From the NCBI GenBank assembly GCA_002440225.1, contig DJSH01000069.1:3347-32800 (forward strand): a stretch of DNA of 29,454 nt, given 5' to 3'. The stretch comes from Candidatus Segatella violae (GTDB lineage Bacteria > Bacteroidota > Bacteroidia > Bacteroidales > Bacteroidaceae). The position numbers and the translations under genes were made by a program. How positions within the stretch are numbered: position 1 is the first letter of the stretch; each line of letters begins with the position of its first letter. The notes beneath the pieces are model-generated. The model saw only the letters and a program-made list of their open reading frames with translations, was not told the origin of the DNA and made no database searches. Positions 17,053-25,178 of this stretch are shown in pieces.

Positions 17053-18549
17053 ATGATGAAAGTATTGAAGAATTTATTGGGTGTTCTGTTGGTTGGGGTG
17101 GTGATAGCTTCGCTTAGTGCTTGCTGTTATCCTTCGCCATGGATATATGCCAAGGAAGTCAACCAATTTCCTAAGATATTCCCCGATTATGTTGGGGTTA
17201 CAGTTCCTGCCAATATCGCACCGCTTGATTTTAATATGGTGGATGACGATATAGAGGACATGTACGTGTGTATACTGGGCCCGAAAACCATAGAGGGACT
17301 ATATTCTTACGACAAGAAGTATGCGGAGTTTGACGTTGATGAATGGCACGATTTCTTGAAAAAGAATAAGGGAAGCAAACTAACGGTTACGGTATTTGTG
17401 GAGAAAAAAGGTGAAAGATTCAAGTACAAGGATTTCAATATCTACGTAAGTCCTTACGAGCTGAATGATTGGGGCTTGACCTATCGCCGCATTGCCCCAG
17501 GCTATGAGGTGTATGGCAAGTTGGGACTTTATCAGCGCAACCTGAGCAATTTCGAGGAGACTCCTATCTTGGAGAATACGGCGGCACCGGGGGCTTGTTT
17601 CAACTGCCATACGGCAAACAGAACCAACCCGGACCAGTTTACTTTCCATGTGCGTGGTGACCACGGCGCTACCTTGATTTCGCAGCATGGCAAGCGAGAG
17701 TGGCTGAAGGCGAAGAACGATTCGTTGCATGGTTCGATGGTTTATCCTTACTGGCATCCATCGGGCAAGTATTGTGCCTATAGCACCAACCAGACTCACC
17801 AGAGTTTCCATGCCATCCGCAGCGAGCGCATCGAGGTGTTCGACCAGGCTTCCGATGTCTTCGTTTATCAGCCTGATACCCATGAGTTGATACTCGACAC
17901 GCTCTTGATGACGAAGGATCATTACGAGACCTATCCTGTCTTCTCGCCTGATGGCAAGACGATGTATTTCTGTTCTTCTACCGCCGAGCCAATCCCTAGC
18001 GGCTACAAGAACATCAAATATAACATCTGCAAGATAGCCTTCGACCCAGTAGCAGGTAAATTTGGCAATAAGGTGGATACTATCTTCAATGCACGTGCTA
18101 TGGGGAAGAGTGCCACCCATCCTCGTCCATCTTACGATGGCAAGTACATCATGTTTACGATGAGCGACTATGGTTGTTTTCCTATCTGGCATAAGGAAGC
18201 AGATAATTGGCTGCTCGACTTGAAGACAGGTGAGGCTCGTCCAATGACTATAGCGAATAGCAAGAATACTGATAGTTGGCACAATTGGAGCAAGGATTCC
18301 CATTGGTTTGTCTTCACCTCACGTCGTGGCGATGGACTCTATACTCGCTTGTATCTCGCTTGCATTGATGACAAAGGCAATGTAAGCAAGCCTTTCCTTC
18401 TGCCACAGCGCAATCCGAAGAAATACTATGATGAGTTGCTTGATTCCTACAATACGCCAGATTTCACATCGAAGCCAGTGGAGCTTGACGCTCGTGCTGC
18501 TGGAAACGAAATCATGAGTGACAAGAGAATTCCGACAAAAGTAAGGTAA
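17053..18549 (+). CDS. CxxCH-containing PD40 beta-propeller lipoprotein, module 1
   Basis: A 498-residue protein from the ATG at 17053; the frame is open from a TTG at 17047, but the ATG pair at 17053/17056 is the better start. A lipoprotein signal ends LSAC near residue 24. Then comes a beta-rich domain with the motif FPDYVGVTVPANIAPLDF shared by all three copies, a single heme-c-type motif CFNCH (about residues 182-186), and a C-terminal propeller with PD40/TolB-like repeats (WHPSGKYCAYSTN, FSPDGKTMYFCS, PSYDGKYIMFTMSDYG, WSKDSHWFVFTSRRGDGLY). It should be anchored to a membrane on the periplasmic or outer side. TolB-like propellers bind proteins or glycans. A covalently bound heme is inferred from the motif only. 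It ends in the left arm of a long palindrome. Confidence 0.82.
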   Translation: MMKVLKNLLGVLLVGVVIASLSACCYPSPWIYAKEVNQFPKIFPDYVGVTVPANIAPLDFNMVDDDIEDMYVCILGPKTIEGLYSYDKKYAEFDVDEWHDFLKKNKGSKLTVTVFVEKKGERFKYKDFNIYVSPYELNDWGLTYRRIAPGYEVYGKLGLYQRNLSNFEETPILENTAAPGACFNCHTANRTNPDQFTFHVRGDHGATLISQHGKREWLKAKNDSLHGSMVYPYWHPSGKYCAYSTNQTHQSFHAIRSERIEVFDQASDVFVYQPDTHELILDTLLMTKDHYETYPVFSPDGKTMYFCSSTAEPIPSGYKNIKYNICKIAFDPVAGKFGNKVDTIFNARAMGKSATHPRPSYDGKYIMFTMSDYGCFPIWHKEADNWLLDLKTGEARPMTIANSKNTDSWHNWSKDSHWFVFTSRRGDGLYTRLYLACIDDKGNVSKPFLLPQRNPKKYYDELLDSYNTPDFTSKPVELDARAAGNEIMSDKRIPTKVR

Positions 18550-18705
18550 CGAATAAGAGGGTGTGTCATAAGTCCTATTGATAGCAAACAAAGACGGGCT
18601 GAAAGCCCAAAAGCCCCTAGCCCAGGGCAACACCCTGGGCTAGGGGCAGATTGCCCTTTCAGGGCGCATAGGACATGACTTATGGCACACCCTCTTATTC
18701 GTTAC
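18546..18705. terminator. Nested long palindrome between convergent operons (bidirectional terminator, possibly a MITE/REP-like element)
   Basis: The outer arms start GTAACGAATAAGAGGGTGTG at 18546 and match the complement of the right arm ending at 18705 over 29 positions with one G-U, then after a 5-nt bulge over a further CTAT. The centre holds a perfect 15-bp hairpin (18613-18627 with 18633-18647, loop CAACA), flanked by GGGCTGAAAGCCC (18596-18608) and GCCCTTTCAGGGC (18653-18665), each a small hairpin of its own and able to pair with each other over CTGAAAG. Both stop codons, 18547-18549 (plus) and 18702-18704 (minus), are inside the arms. Confidence 0.85.
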
Positions 18706-20177
18706 TTAAACTTCTCTGCCGGTTGCTTCATCACGTTCTCGATGTCGATGGCATCGAAAGGAACGGAGCCTCGGCTTAACTCTGGGATGTTGAAGCTCTT
18801 CAAGCAATCGTCATAGAATGTTGGTTCTTTCTGCGGCAGAACGAATGGCTTGTGTGCTTTGCCTAGTTTGTCAATGTAGCAGAAGTAGGGCTTGCCATAC
18901 AGGCCATCGTCTCGCTTGCTGGCGAAGACGAACCATCGGCTGTTGTGCGACCAACTGTGATAGGTGTCGCTCTTCTTGCTGTTCACGATGCTGAGGCAGT
19001 CCACCTTGCCTGTCTGCAAATCCATCATATAGAGGTCTGCTTCGGGATGCCAGATGGGGAAGGTACCATAGTCGGCTACCGTGAAGAGGCAATACTTGCC
19101 ATCGGGACTTATCTTGGGATGGCAAACCGAACGCGCCTTGTAGAGGGTATCTACTTGAGTGCCGAACGTTCCCGTCTTCTCATCGAACGGTATTCTAACG
19201 AGGTTATAATGCAATCCTTTTAGGTTTTGTGAGTCCAATCCCTTGCGGTCTGCCACACAATAGTAGATATATTTGCCGTCGGGCGAGAACGTAGGGAAAG
19301 TTTCTAGCTTGGTGCTGTCGCACGTCAGAGGCGAGGAGATGATGCGGGTGTTGTCGAGGTCTGCCACGTATACATCGCTCTTAGAATCATACACTTCCAG
19401 ACGCTTGTCGGGATTGGCATGGAAGGCAGGGATGATGATGTTGGTGGAGAAGGTGACATACTTGCCTGATGGACTGAAGCCATAGTATACGCTCGATGAA
19501 ATCATATCGTCGGTTTTGAGGTCGAGCTTGCGCAGCTTGCCGTTGCGGTTGAGGATGGCTCCTCCGTTCTCACCTCTTATATATATCATGCTCAGGTTTG
19601 GGTCTTGGTTGCCGAAGGCGTGGCAGTTCATGCAGCGGTTTTCTTGCAGATTGTGGTCGGCGAGTATCTTCTCGTCCCAGTTTTCGATGCAGCGTTGCTT
19701 GATTTGCAATCGGTTCCATACCTCATAGTCTGGCTCGATGAGTCGGTAGGTGAGGTAAGGGTCGATGCTGTCGCCCACCACTTGCCATGTGAACGGTTTG
19801 AATGCCGTCCATTTGCCCTCGTCGCTCTTGGAGAATATTTCCACCTTCACATCCTTGCCCACCGCTTTTTGCAGGAATGTTTTCCATTCATTCATGTCAA
19901 ACTTTAGGCTTTGTCCATTGCTGGTGGCGGTTAGGGTGTTGCCGTCTTCGTTGGCATCAGCTCCCTCGATGGTGAGAATGGTCTCGATATTGGTGAGGTG
20001 AATGTCGCGTATCTCGAAGTTGAGCGGGGCGATGTTCACGGGGATGGTCACGTAGGCGTAGTCGGGATACATGTTGGGCAGATGGTCTACCTGCTCAGCA
20101 TCCTCGTGGGTCTGGGCGCATGAGGCAAGCATGAGGATGCTTGCTAGTGCGCTGTATAGTATATTTTTGTGTCTCAT
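18702..20177 (-). CDS. CxxCH-containing PD40 beta-propeller lipoprotein, module 2
   Basis: A 491-residue protein with a lipoprotein signal ending LMLASC (Cys20). The order of parts equals the module 1 and 3 copies: the MYPDYAYVTIPVNIAPLNF motif (about 37-54), a beta-rich domain to about 145, the heme-type motif C182-M-N-C185-H186, then propeller repeats with FSPSGKYVTFSTN, FSPDGKYIYYCVADRKG, ISPDGKYCLFTVADYGTFPIWHPEADLY and WSHNSRWFVFASKRDDGLYG. It is much closer to the module 3 protein than to module 1. Seven base pairs separate it from the membrane-protein gene upstream, and it is the last gene of the minus-strand operon. Function unknown; export and lipid anchoring are clear. Confidence 0.83.
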   Translation of the reverse strand: MRHKNILYSALASILMLASCAQTHEDAEQVDHLPNMYPDYAYVTIPVNIAPLNFEIRDIHLTNIETILTIEGADANEDGNTLTATSNGQSLKFDMNEWKTFLQKAVGKDVKVEIFSKSDEGKWTAFKPFTWQVVGDSIDPYLTYRLIEPDYEVWNRLQIKQRCIENWDEKILADHNLQENRCMNCHAFGNQDPNLSMIYIRGENGGAILNRNGKLRKLDLKTDDMISSSVYYGFSPSGKYVTFSTNIIIPAFHANPDKRLEVYDSKSDVYVADLDNTRIISSPLTCDSTKLETFPTFSPDGKYIYYCVADRKGLDSQNLKGLHYNLVRIPFDEKTGTFGTQVDTLYKARSVCHPKISPDGKYCLFTVADYGTFPIWHPEADLYMMDLQTGKVDCLSIVNSKKSDTYHSWSHNSRWFVFASKRDDGLYGKPYFCYIDKLGKAHKPFVLPQKEPTFYDDCLKSFNIPELSRGSVPFDAIDIENVMKQPAEKFK

Positions 20178-20184
20178 CTTTTTG

Positions 20185-21873
20185 CTATTGTTGATTTAGT
20201 TTGGGCGTCTCTGCCTTGTCGAAATAATACCAGTAGGTGTCGCTGAAGGCTGGATTGCCTCGTTGATTGTTGTATTGATAGAATCGTTGCAGCACGTCTT
20301 GTCGCTTGATATACTTGGTCCATTCTGCAGGCGACGCCTTGGTTCCTGCCAGATATATCATGAGCGCCTCTTGGTAGAGACGGTCGTAGAGCACGCTCTT
20401 CTGCTTGAGATAGTAGGCGTCGTAGTCGTGCTTGAAGGTGTCCATGTCCTTCAGCAAGAGGTCGCTGCACAGCATGTAGTTGATGGCTATGTTGTTGGCA
20501 GGGTTGCTTTCCACCAGCTCTTTCATGATGGTGTAGCAGTTGTCGTTGAGTCGCAAGGTGTCTTGTGTGTTGATGAAGGCACGCTTGTCGATATAGGGTT
20601 GTATCAGTGCATGTTCCTCAGGGGTGGCGTGATGGCCGAGGGCTGCGAACACTCGATTTGCCCATCCCTTCCATACGAAGGTTTTTTGCAGGATGCGTAA
20701 ATACTTGCGAGTGGCGTTATAGTCGCCTTTCACCAGGTTGATTTCTGCCAGTCGCTTTATCATACGGATGTTGCGATTGTTGGGCGAACATACGTTGGCG
20801 AGCATGGCGGCTCGTTCACAGAATGTCATGTCGCCCAAGACCCAGTATAGTTCGTTGAGCGTCTTGATGGTGAGAGGAGGGGTGTTGGGGCCTAGGGTGT
20901 CGAAGGTACCCAGATTGTTGTCGGGATATTTCAAGAGGGTAGCGGAAAGGCTGCGGTTTTGCGCTACCACCAGGTTATAGTAGAATTTCATATATTGGTC
21001 GGGGTCGCCTTGTTGTTTCTGCACCATTTCCATCACCCTGTTGTAATTGCCGAAATAGTACTCACAGTCTACAGCCAAGGTCTTTTCCAAGTCCATCTGC
21101 GGCTTTACCAACTTGCCTATGCCGGGATAACTATAAAGGGTGTTGAAATCGCAGAAGTATAGGCGCTTGGTGAGCATCAGCAGGAAGATGGTTACGATGA
21201 GTGCGCCCAGGCGATAGTAGTTGCCGGGTTTCATGATGTGTATCAGGCAACCAATAAATACGAGGGCTGCGTAAATCCACACGCCAAATCCATAGAGCCA
21301 ATGGCATATAGGCACGGTGACGATGATGCTGAGCAAGGACACCCAATGGGCAGTCACCATGTTGTAAATCGTGGGGCGTCTGCCTAGTGTGAGTTCTATC
21401 TTGCCGATGATACGACGGGTGTTGGTGAGGATGGAGGTGCTGATGCAGAATGTGCTGGCTCCACCCACGATGGCAAAGATGCTGCAAAGGCGGTAGTCGT
21501 AGTGGAAACTGAGGCATGCCAGCAAGGTCATCGCCAAGAATGCCGAGGTATAAGGTATCCAAGTGCCCTTGACATCCGTGCGTTCGATGGCGCAGCGGAT
21601 GCTGTAGCCTGCCAGCAGAATGCTCAGGGTGAGGATGGCTGGCCCGGCAAAGCGATAGTAATAGAACTGGGTGAGACAGTCGCCCAGCATGCAAGCCAGC
21701 CAACATGGTTTGTCGAAATAGGTTGCTAGATAATCTGTCGACCAGAGGAACAATTGGTTCTGCTCTTGGTAGAACAGATGGTAGGGGTAGAAGAATTGGA
21801 AAAACGCAAAACAGGCTAGTCCCCCTAGCAAGACGAGTGCATGCACTCCAGGCTTATTCAGTATGTCGTTCAT
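20185..21873 (-). CDS. Polytopic membrane protein with TPR-like C-terminal half, module 2 (probably DUF6057)
   Basis: A 562-residue protein. About eight membrane segments fill residues 1-260. The shared N-terminal motif reads FYQEQNQLFLWSTDYL, followed by DKPCWLACMLGDCLTQFYYY. The helical C-terminal half includes IKRLAEINLVKGDYNATRKYLRILQKTF, NPANNIAINYMLCSDLLLKDMDTFKHDYDAYY and ends DTYWYYFDKAETPKLNQQ. No enzyme motif is seen. Its ATG overlaps the stop of the module 3 lipoprotein gene (ATGA at 21870-21873), so translation of the two modules is coupled. The partner lipoprotein gene follows after 7 bp. Confidence 0.82.
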   Translation of the reverse strand: MNDILNKPGVHALVLLGGLACFAFFQFFYPYHLFYQEQNQLFLWSTDYLATYFDKPCWLACMLGDCLTQFYYYRFAGPAILTLSILLAGYSIRCAIERTDVKGTWIPYTSAFLAMTLLACLSFHYDYRLCSIFAIVGGASTFCISTSILTNTRRIIGKIELTLGRRPTIYNMVTAHWVSLLSIIVTVPICHWLYGFGVWIYAALVFIGCLIHIMKPGNYYRLGALIVTIFLLMLTKRLYFCDFNTLYSYPGIGKLVKPQMDLEKTLAVDCEYYFGNYNRVMEMVQKQQGDPDQYMKFYYNLVVAQNRSLSATLLKYPDNNLGTFDTLGPNTPPLTIKTLNELYWVLGDMTFCERAAMLANVCSPNNRNIRMIKRLAEINLVKGDYNATRKYLRILQKTFVWKGWANRVFAALGHHATPEEHALIQPYIDKRAFINTQDTLRLNDNCYTIMKELVESNPANNIAINYMLCSDLLLKDMDTFKHDYDAYYLKQKSVLYDRLYQEALMIYLAGTKASPAEWTKYIKRQDVLQRFYQYNNQRGNPAFSDTYWYYFDKAETPKLNQQ

Positions 21874-23339
21874 TGTTGCTTGAATGTTTCTATAGGTTCT
21901 TTCTTCGTATTTTCGATGTCTATGGCATCAAAAGGCATGGCTCCACGGCTCAGCTCTGGAATGTTGAAACATTTCAGGCAGTCGTCGTAGAAACTTGGTT
22001 CTTTCTGCGGCAAGAGGAATGGGCGATGAGCCTTGCCTTGACGGTCGATGTAGCAGAAATATGGCCAGCTGTAGAGTCCGTCGTAGCGCTTGCTGAGGAA
22101 GACAAACCATCGGCTGTTGTGCGACCAACTGTGATATGTGTCGCTCTTGTTGCTGTTGACTGTTTGCAGGCTGTCTATCTTGCCCGTCTGCAAGTTGAGC
22201 AAGTAGAGGTCTGCTTCTGGGTGCCAGGCAGGGCAAGTGCCGTAGTCGGCTGCGGTGAAGAGGCAATACTTGCCGTCGGGACTAATCCTAGGATGACAGA
22301 CGGAACGTGCGGTGTAAAGGGTGTCCACATGGTTGCCAAACTTGCCGTTGGCTTCGTCGAAAGGTATGCGAACCAGGGCATACTTCAAAGCCTTCAGATT
22401 CCTGGAGCTCAACCCGGAGCTGTGAGCGGAGCAATAGTAGATGTACTTGCCGTCGGGAGAGAAGGCAGGGAAGGTCTCTAGGTTATTGCTGCTGCTCGTG
22501 AGCGGAGAGGTGGAGATGGTGTTGTCGTCGAGATTGGCTACATACACGTCGCTCTTGGTGTCGTATACCTCTATGCGAGAACTCGGGTTGGCATGAAAGG
22601 CTGGCAGGTAGCTATTGGTTGAAAAGGCTATGTACTTGCCTGATGGACTGAAGTTGTAATACTCGCTGGCTGTTGGCATCTTGTCTGTCTTGATGTTGAG
22701 CCTGCGCAATCTGCCATTCCTGTTGAGGATGGCATCTCTTCCGTCTTCATTCAGGTAGACCATGCTGAGTTTCGGGTCTTGGTTGCCTAGAATGTGGCAG
22801 TTCATGCACTTATTTTGCTGCAGGTTGTGGTCGACGAGCGTCTTCTCCCTGAAATTTTCTACACAGCGTTGCTTGATTTGTATGTTGCTCCACACCTTGT
22901 AGTCGGGGTCGATGAGCTGGTAAGTGAGGTAGGGGTCGATGCTGTCGCCTACAACTTCCCAGGTGAGAGGCTTGTATTGCGTCCAGACGTTGTCCTTGTT
23001 GCGTGAATAGATCTGCACAGACACTTTCTTGCCAGCTGCTTTTTGTAGGAGTTCTTTCCAGGCGTCACCATCGAAGTGTACCACATTCCCGCTGTTGGTC
23101 ACGGTCATGGCGTTTTCTTCCTCGCCGTTGATGGTGAGTACGGTTTCCATTTTTGTGATGCGTACGTCTCTAATCAGAAAATTGAGCGGGGCGATGTTCA
23201 CAGGGATGGTTACGTCGGTATAGACGGGAAACATGAGTGGGTAGTTGTCTACCTGCTCGGCGTTCTCGTGAGTGGCCGAGCACGATGCCATCGACATCAG
23301 CACCGCCAGGAGGGCATATATAGTATGTTGTATCTTCAT
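21870..23339 (-). CDS. CxxCH-containing PD40 beta-propeller lipoprotein, module 3
   Basis: A 489-residue protein with a lipoprotein signal ending MSMASC (Cys20). It has the VTIPVNIAPLNFLIRD motif (about 43-58), a beta-rich N-terminal domain, the heme-type motif C178-M-N-C181-H182, and propeller repeats with FSPSGKYIAFSTNSY, FSPDGKYIYYCSAHSSG, ISPDGKYCLFTAADYGTCPAWHPEADLY and WSHNSRWFVFLSKRYDGLY. Long stretches are identical or nearly so to the module 2 protein, so the two arose by duplication. It starts 7 bp after its membrane-protein partner and overlaps the next gene by 4 bp. Confidence 0.83.
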   Translation of the reverse strand: MKIQHTIYALLAVLMSMASCSATHENAEQVDNYPLMFPVYTDVTIPVNIAPLNFLIRDVRITKMETVLTINGEEENAMTVTNSGNVVHFDGDAWKELLQKAAGKKVSVQIYSRNKDNVWTQYKPLTWEVVGDSIDPYLTYQLIDPDYKVWSNIQIKQRCVENFREKTLVDHNLQQNKCMNCHILGNQDPKLSMVYLNEDGRDAILNRNGRLRRLNIKTDKMPTASEYYNFSPSGKYIAFSTNSYLPAFHANPSSRIEVYDTKSDVYVANLDDNTISTSPLTSSSNNLETFPAFSPDGKYIYYCSAHSSGLSSRNLKALKYALVRIPFDEANGKFGNHVDTLYTARSVCHPRISPDGKYCLFTAADYGTCPAWHPEADLYLLNLQTGKIDSLQTVNSNKSDTYHSWSHNSRWFVFLSKRYDGLYSWPYFCYIDRQGKAHRPFLLPQKEPSFYDDCLKCFNIPELSRGAMPFDAIDIENTKKEPIETFKQQ

Positions 23340-23346
23340 ATCTGCA

Positions 23347-25056
23347 TTATTTTATGGTTGTTGCTTCAACGTTTGTCTTGGGCGTGGCAGCTCTATCATA
23401 GTAGTACCAGTAGGTGTCTTTGAAACTGTCGCTGCCTCGCTGCTCCTGATATTGATGGAAACGGTCTAGCAAGTCTTTGCGCTTGATGTAATAGCTCCAT
23501 TGTTCCTTTGTGGCGTTGACTTTGGCCAGATATATCATGAGCGCTTGCTGGTATAGACCGTCGTAGAGCACACGAGCCTGTTTGAGATAATAGGCATCGT
23601 AGTCGTGCTTGAATGCTTCCAGATTCTTCTGCAGCAAATCGGTGCATAGCAGATAGTTGATGGCTATGTTGTTGGCAGGATTGCTGGCTATCAGCTCTTT
23701 CATGATGGCATAGCTGTTGTCATCGTTGCGTAATGTATCGCAAGTGTTGATGAAAGGACGCTTGTCGAGATAAGGCTGCAGGGTGGCACGCTCTTCAGGG
23801 GTAGCATGGCGGCCTAGGGCAGCGAAAATACGATCAGCCCAACGTCTCCATACAAAAGTCTTCTGCAGGATGCGCAGGAATTTCTTAGCCTGTGGAATAT
23901 CGCCAGTCACAAGGTTGATTTCTGCCAATCGTTTGATTTGACGGATGTTATGGTTGCAGGGCGGATTGATGTTGCCCAAGATGGCGGCTCGCTTGGCGTT
24001 GTTCATGTCGCCGAGGAGCCAATAGAGCTCACCAAAGCTTTTCGTAAGGAGATTGGTGGTCTTTGCCCCCATGGTCTCAAGTGTACCAAGGCAGTTGTCT
24101 GGATATTTGAGCAAGTTGTCGGAGAGGTTCTTATTTTGCGCCATGACAAGATTGTAGTAGAACAGCGTATACTTGTTGGGCTTCTTTTCTTTTTGTACAA
24201 TGTCTATAATCTTGTTGTAGTCACCTCTATAGTATTCGAAGTCTGCAGCATAGATTTTCTCTCTGTCGAACTCGGGCTTGACGAACTTTCCGAATGCCGG
24301 GTAGGTATACAACGTTTCATAGTTGACCAGATAGAGGCGCTTGCCAAACAAGAGAATCAACATCGAGCCGAAGAGGCAGCCCAGGCGTAGGTAAGTGTAT
24401 GGCTGCAAAACATAGTTGATGCAGCCGATAATCACGAATATGAAATAGGTCCATACACCAGATCCAAAGAACCAATGGCATACGGGAACAGTGAAGGCGA
24501 TGCTCAGGGCGGAAACGAAATGGGGCAGGGTATGCCCCTCCACGGCTTTGCCCTTGCCTTGCATGTGCTCTATCTTCTTGATGAACATGCGGGTGTTGGT
24601 GAGGCTACGTGTGCTGACACGGAAAACGCTGGCACCACCGCAAATGGCGAAGATGGAGCCTAGGCGATATTCATGGTTCAGACACAAAAAGGCGCAGGCG
24701 GTCATGATGATGAATGATACAAGGACGGCTATCCAGGTATGCTTGATGCCTGTGTCTAGCATGGCGCGCCTAATGTTGTGCCCAAGCAAGAGCAAGGTCA
24801 AGGTGAGTATGGCTGGGCCGGCATAGAGATAATAATAAAACTGGGTGAAGAAATCGCCAGCCATACATGCCAGCCAACCGGGCTTATCTAGATAAGTCTC
24901 CAAATAGTCTTTCGACCAAAGAAACAACTGGTTCTGCTCTTGGTAGAAGAAATGGTAATGATATCCTATTTGGAAAAAAGCGAAACATGCTATTCCCCAA
25001 AGTATGTACAAGGTGTAAGCGCCTGCACCTAGGCTTTTTTTAGTTAGGTTGTTCAT
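23347..25056 (-). CDS. Polytopic membrane protein with TPR-like C-terminal half, module 3 (probably DUF6057)
   Basis: A 569-residue protein if started at the ATG at 25056 (MNNLTKKSLG). The frame stays open to 25146, but a -7 element at 25083-25090 lies in that extension, so the shorter start is preferred. About eight membrane segments fill the first 270 residues, with the shared FYQEQNQLFLWSKDYL and DKPGWLACMAGDFFTQFYYYLYAGPAILTL. The C-terminal half has IKRLAEINLVTGDIPQAKKFLRILQKTFVW and NPANNIAINYLLCTDLLQKN. It is close to the module 2 copy along its whole length and is the first gene of the four-gene minus-strand operon. Confidence 0.82.
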   Translation of the reverse strand: MNNLTKKSLGAGAYTLYILWGIACFAFFQIGYHYHFFYQEQNQLFLWSKDYLETYLDKPGWLACMAGDFFTQFYYYLYAGPAILTLTLLLLGHNIRRAMLDTGIKHTWIAVLVSFIIMTACAFLCLNHEYRLGSIFAICGGASVFRVSTRSLTNTRMFIKKIEHMQGKGKAVEGHTLPHFVSALSIAFTVPVCHWFFGSGVWTYFIFVIIGCINYVLQPYTYLRLGCLFGSMLILLFGKRLYLVNYETLYTYPAFGKFVKPEFDREKIYAADFEYYRGDYNKIIDIVQKEKKPNKYTLFYYNLVMAQNKNLSDNLLKYPDNCLGTLETMGAKTTNLLTKSFGELYWLLGDMNNAKRAAILGNINPPCNHNIRQIKRLAEINLVTGDIPQAKKFLRILQKTFVWRRWADRIFAALGRHATPEERATLQPYLDKRPFINTCDTLRNDDNSYAIMKELIASNPANNIAINYLLCTDLLQKNLEAFKHDYDAYYLKQARVLYDGLYQQALMIYLAKVNATKEQWSYYIKRKDLLDRFHQYQEQRGSDSFKDTYWYYYDRAATPKTNVEATTIK

Positions 25057-25082
25057 ACTGAGTCTCGATTTGTTTTTGAGGG

Positions 25083-25113
25083 CAAAGATAATCAAATTAA
25101 TCAAGACAAGCAA
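25083..25113 (-). promoter_or_regulatory. Likely promoter of the module 3-2 operon
   Basis: The minus strand reads TTGC, 19 bp, TATCTTTG. The -7 element is a full match and the -33 element is weak. It lies 27 bp upstream of the ATG at 25056, just below the terminator hairpin of the gene upstream. Confidence 0.68.
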
Positions 25114-25116
25114 GAC

Positions 25117-25160
25117 AAAATGCAGAAAATTGCTTATTGACAGCAAGTTTTCTGCATTTT
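25117..25160 (-). terminator. Terminator after the chorismatase/RidA-like gene
   Basis: AAAATGCAGAAAA (25117-25129) pairs with TTTTCTGCATTTT (25148-25160); after a one-base bulge TTGCT (25130-25134) pairs with AGCAA (25142-25146), leaving a 7-nt loop. It lies 18 bp after the gene's stop codon and directly ahead of the next promoter. Confidence 0.82.
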
Positions 25161-25178
25161 TATGTGTTGAAACGTATA

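Noticed and set aside
18546..18705. A complete insertion sequence
   Set aside because: The arms look like terminal repeats, but no transposase frame lies between them; only a MITE or REP-like element is possible.
21705..22481. A 258-codon open frame on the plus strand
   Set aside because: It crosses the junction of two well-supported minus-strand genes and reads as low-complexity Val/Ala/Arg-rich shadow.
25057..25146. A 30-residue N-terminal extension of the module 3 membrane protein
   Set aside because: A -7 promoter element and the upstream gene's terminator lie in this stretch, and the paralogue in module 2 has no such extension.
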